Notes under the pieces: generated by a model | The model's input: the letters and a program-made list of their open reading frames with translations, nothing else | What the model was told of the DNA's origin: nothing | Databases searched by the model: none | Part shown: in pieces, positions 6,584 through 7,932 of the stretch | Numbering within the stretch: the stretch's first letter is position 1 | Layout of the letters: the number at the start of each line of letters is the position of its first letter | Translations under genes and position numbers: made by a program | From: an uncultured Collinsella sp. | GTDB taxonomy: Bacteria > Actinomycetota > Coriobacteriia > Coriobacteriales > Coriobacteriaceae | Length of the DNA stretch: 7,932 nucleotides | Assembly: GCA_902464035.1 (NCBI GenBank) | Contig: CABQHT010000075.1 | Coordinates: 1-7,932 of the forward strand | Direction: 5' to 3'

Positions 6584-6718
6584 GCGACTGCAATCTCAAA
6601 CAACCGCCAGCACCATCCACCCGCACACGATAGGCGATGAGCACCGAGTGAACCCCTCGCTCTTGCTCAATTCGCAAACCTCAGCAGTGTTTCCGCACCC
6701 CCATCAAAGGAGTCCGAA

Positions 6719-6744
6719 AAGCGTCCCCCGTTAATAAAACGCTT
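6719..6744. repeat. Inverted repeat AAGCGT/ACGCTT
   Basis: AAGCGT (6719-6724) and ACGCTT (6739-6744) form perfect 6-bp arms around a 14-base loop, CCCCCGTTAATAAA. Paired arms flanking a short asymmetric core resemble the general form of a tyrosine-recombinase core site, but the arms are shorter than the usual 9-13 bp, so the resemblance is weak. Confidence 0.35.
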
Positions 6745-6790
6745 CTGAACATCTCGCTCTGCGGGCAAAGCCGCACCGGAGTGATGCAGA

Positions 6791-6814
6791 GGTCCGCGCG
6801 GGTTTTCACGGACC
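6791..6814. repeat. Inverted repeat GGTCCG/CGGACC
   Basis: GGTCCG (6791-6796) pairs with CGGACC (6809-6814) around a 12-base loop. No T-run follows. It lies about 100 bases before the recombinase start and could be part of its leader or of a repeated element. Confidence 0.4.
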
Positions 6815-6917
6815 CCCTTGACGCGGCCCAGCGGAAGTGCCACCCGGCATCCCTTCCATAACGCACGGGTAAACAAAGGGAAATAGCGCCACCCACCGCG
6901 CAAGGAAGGACGCCACC

Positions 6918-7901
6918 ATGGATCTCACGAAAACAGCTAGAGAAATTACCCGTCTCATGCTCCCCTACCTGACCACGCAGCAGAACCGCCAGCTCAAAAA
7001 GGTTTTATCGCACTGCCTTTTCGATGAAAGCCAATTAGCTGAAGACGGCGGCGACGGTGAAAGCGAATCATTCCTAGATCTATTTCTGTCCGCAAAACGC
7101 CTCGAAGGCTGCTCGGATAGGACCATCTCCTACTACGAAACCACCATCAATAAAATGCTCGAATCATTCGATACACCAGCTTGCGACCTGGGAACCGAAG
7201 AGATTAGATCCTATCTTTCCGACTATCAGCAAAAAGCCGGCGTCAGTCGCGTCACCGTCGACAATGTCCGAAGAATCATCTCAAGCTTCTACTCATGGCT
7301 CGAAGACGAGGACCATATCATTAAGAGCCCGGTAAGACGCATTAAAAGAGTCAAGGCTCCGCAGCCCATAAAGGAAACGTATAGCGATGAAGTCGTTGAG
7401 ATTCTCTGCGATAACTGCGGGTCGCCCCGAAACCTTGCCCTGATCGACCTGTTGCGCTCCACGGGCATGCGTGTGGGCGAACTTGTCTCGTTGGACAGGA
7501 GCTCCATCGACACCATCAATCGTGAGTGCATCGTACACGGCAAGGGAAATAAGGACCGCATCGTCTATTTTGACGCAAAGACTAAAGTCCATATTGAGAA
7601 TTACCTGTCAACCCGAATGGACAGCTCTGAAGCACTCTTCGTGTCGAGCAAGGCACCACACGAGAGGCTACAAATTGGCGGCGTCGAGGCGCTGCTTAGA
7701 AAACTGGGGCGCGAGCTTGATTTAGGAAGGGTCCACCCTCATAAGTTCAGAAGAACGCTTGCTACAAAGGCAATCGACAAAGGAATGCCCATCGAACAAG
7801 TCCAGGTGCTCCTTGGCCATAAAAAAATAGACACCACATTAAGGTACGCAATGGTCGACCAGCGCAACGTCAAAGCATCCCACCGCAGATACCTAACTTA
7901 A
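6918..7901 (+). CDS. XerC/D-like tyrosine recombinase/integrase
   Basis: This 327-residue enzyme cuts and rejoins DNA through a covalent 3'-phosphotyrosine link. All six catalytic positions are present: Arg185 (TGMRVGEL), Lys209 (HGKGNKDR), His275 and Arg278 (HKFRRT), His301 (LLGHKKIDTT) and Tyr310 (RYAMVDQ). The His-to-Tyr spacing of nine matches E. coli XerD. A SAM-like core-binding domain spans about residues 50-135 (FLDLFLSAKRLEGCSDRTIS, then VDNVRRIISSFYSWL). An extra helical segment of about 45 residues precedes it. The start at 6918 follows AAGGAAGGA (6902-6910) by 7 bases. Length and layout fit both integrases of small elements and recombinases that invert hsdS specificity genes of type I restriction systems. 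The right edge comes 31 bases after the stop, so the partner cannot be seen. No attachment site is identified with confidence. Confidence 0.93.
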   Translation: MDLTKTAREITRLMLPYLTTQQNRQLKKVLSHCLFDESQLAEDGGDGESESFLDLFLSAKRLEGCSDRTISYYETTINKMLESFDTPACDLGTEEIRSYLSDYQQKAGVSRVTVDNVRRIISSFYSWLEDEDHIIKSPVRRIKRVKAPQPIKETYSDEVVEILCDNCGSPRNLALIDLLRSTGMRVGELVSLDRSSIDTINRECIVHGKGNKDRIVYFDAKTKVHIENYLSTRMDSSEALFVSSKAPHERLQIGGVEALLRKLGRELDLGRVHPHKFRRTLATKAIDKGMPIEQVQVLLGHKKIDTTLRYAMVDQRNVKASHRRYLT

Positions 7902-7932
7902 ATTTCGATTTGTCGACCGAGGCGGCGAAGTC

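Larger units (their letters stand above)
6494..6917. other. Gene-poor stretch between kinase and recombinase, repeat-like
   Basis: No convincing gene is seen in these 424 bases. Several inverted repeats occur (listed separately). On the minus strand the bases read in a protein-like but broken way: a frame ending in AETLLRFAN stops at about 6667, and a different frame continues with VLIAYRVRVDGAGGC from about 6640. Neither frame has a ribosome-binding site, and the shift between them suggests a degenerate or non-coding repeated element. The stretch ends with the recombinase's ribosome-binding site AAGGAAGGA (6902-6910). Confidence 0.45.

Noticed and set aside
6667..6903. Minus-strand frame of 78 codons upstream of the recombinase
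   Set aside because: It needs a TTG start, has no ribosome-binding site and breaks off at a stop where similarity-like text continues in another frame; treated as a repeat remnant.
1..7932. CRISPR arrays, tRNA or rRNA genes
   Set aside because: No regular direct repeats with unique spacers, and no tRNA- or rRNA-like sequence was seen; the only periodic repeat is the contiguous 33-bp array.

Overview
The window looks like chromosomal DNA of a moderately GC-rich gut actinobacterium. Collinsella or another coriobacterium is my best guess, from the codon use, the type of diaminopropionate ammonia-lyase, and short unnamed proteins of a style I associate with that group. This is inference from recall; the window contains no rRNA or other taxonomic marker.

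Left part (1-2079): a divergent catabolic pair. On the minus strand is dpaL, the PLP enzyme 2,3-diaminopropionate ammonia-lyase, which lacks only its last residues because it runs off the left edge. On the plus strand is a YheO/DauR-type regulator (PAS-like sensor plus DNA-binding domain). The 277-base gap between them holds two near-identical 15-bp palindromes, AACAAA-N3-TTTGTT, 51 bp apart centre to centre. These are good candidates for the regulator's operators.

Middle part (2080-4684): three genes I cannot name. The first encodes a 328-residue protein with a Pro/Ala-rich, then Tyr/Asp-rich, soluble region and one membrane span near its C-terminus; an intrinsic terminator follows it. Next comes a 366-base gap with a degenerate 33-bp tandem repeat, several alternative stem-loops and a second terminator-like hairpin. 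Then comes a 140-residue Cys-containing protein. Facing it on the minus strand is a 213-residue acidic protein.

Right part (4685-7932): an AT-richer, accessory-looking module. It encodes a 504-residue eukaryotic-like Ser/Thr kinase with an unusual roughly 115-residue N-terminal domain and a helical C-terminal domain. After a 424-base gene-poor stretch with inverted repeats and a broken antisense reading frame comes a complete XerC/D-like tyrosine recombinase. A stand-alone kinase with extra domains beside a recombinase is typical of defence or mobile islands, so this is the best candidate in the window for an undescribed system. The partner genes, if any, probably lie past the right edge.
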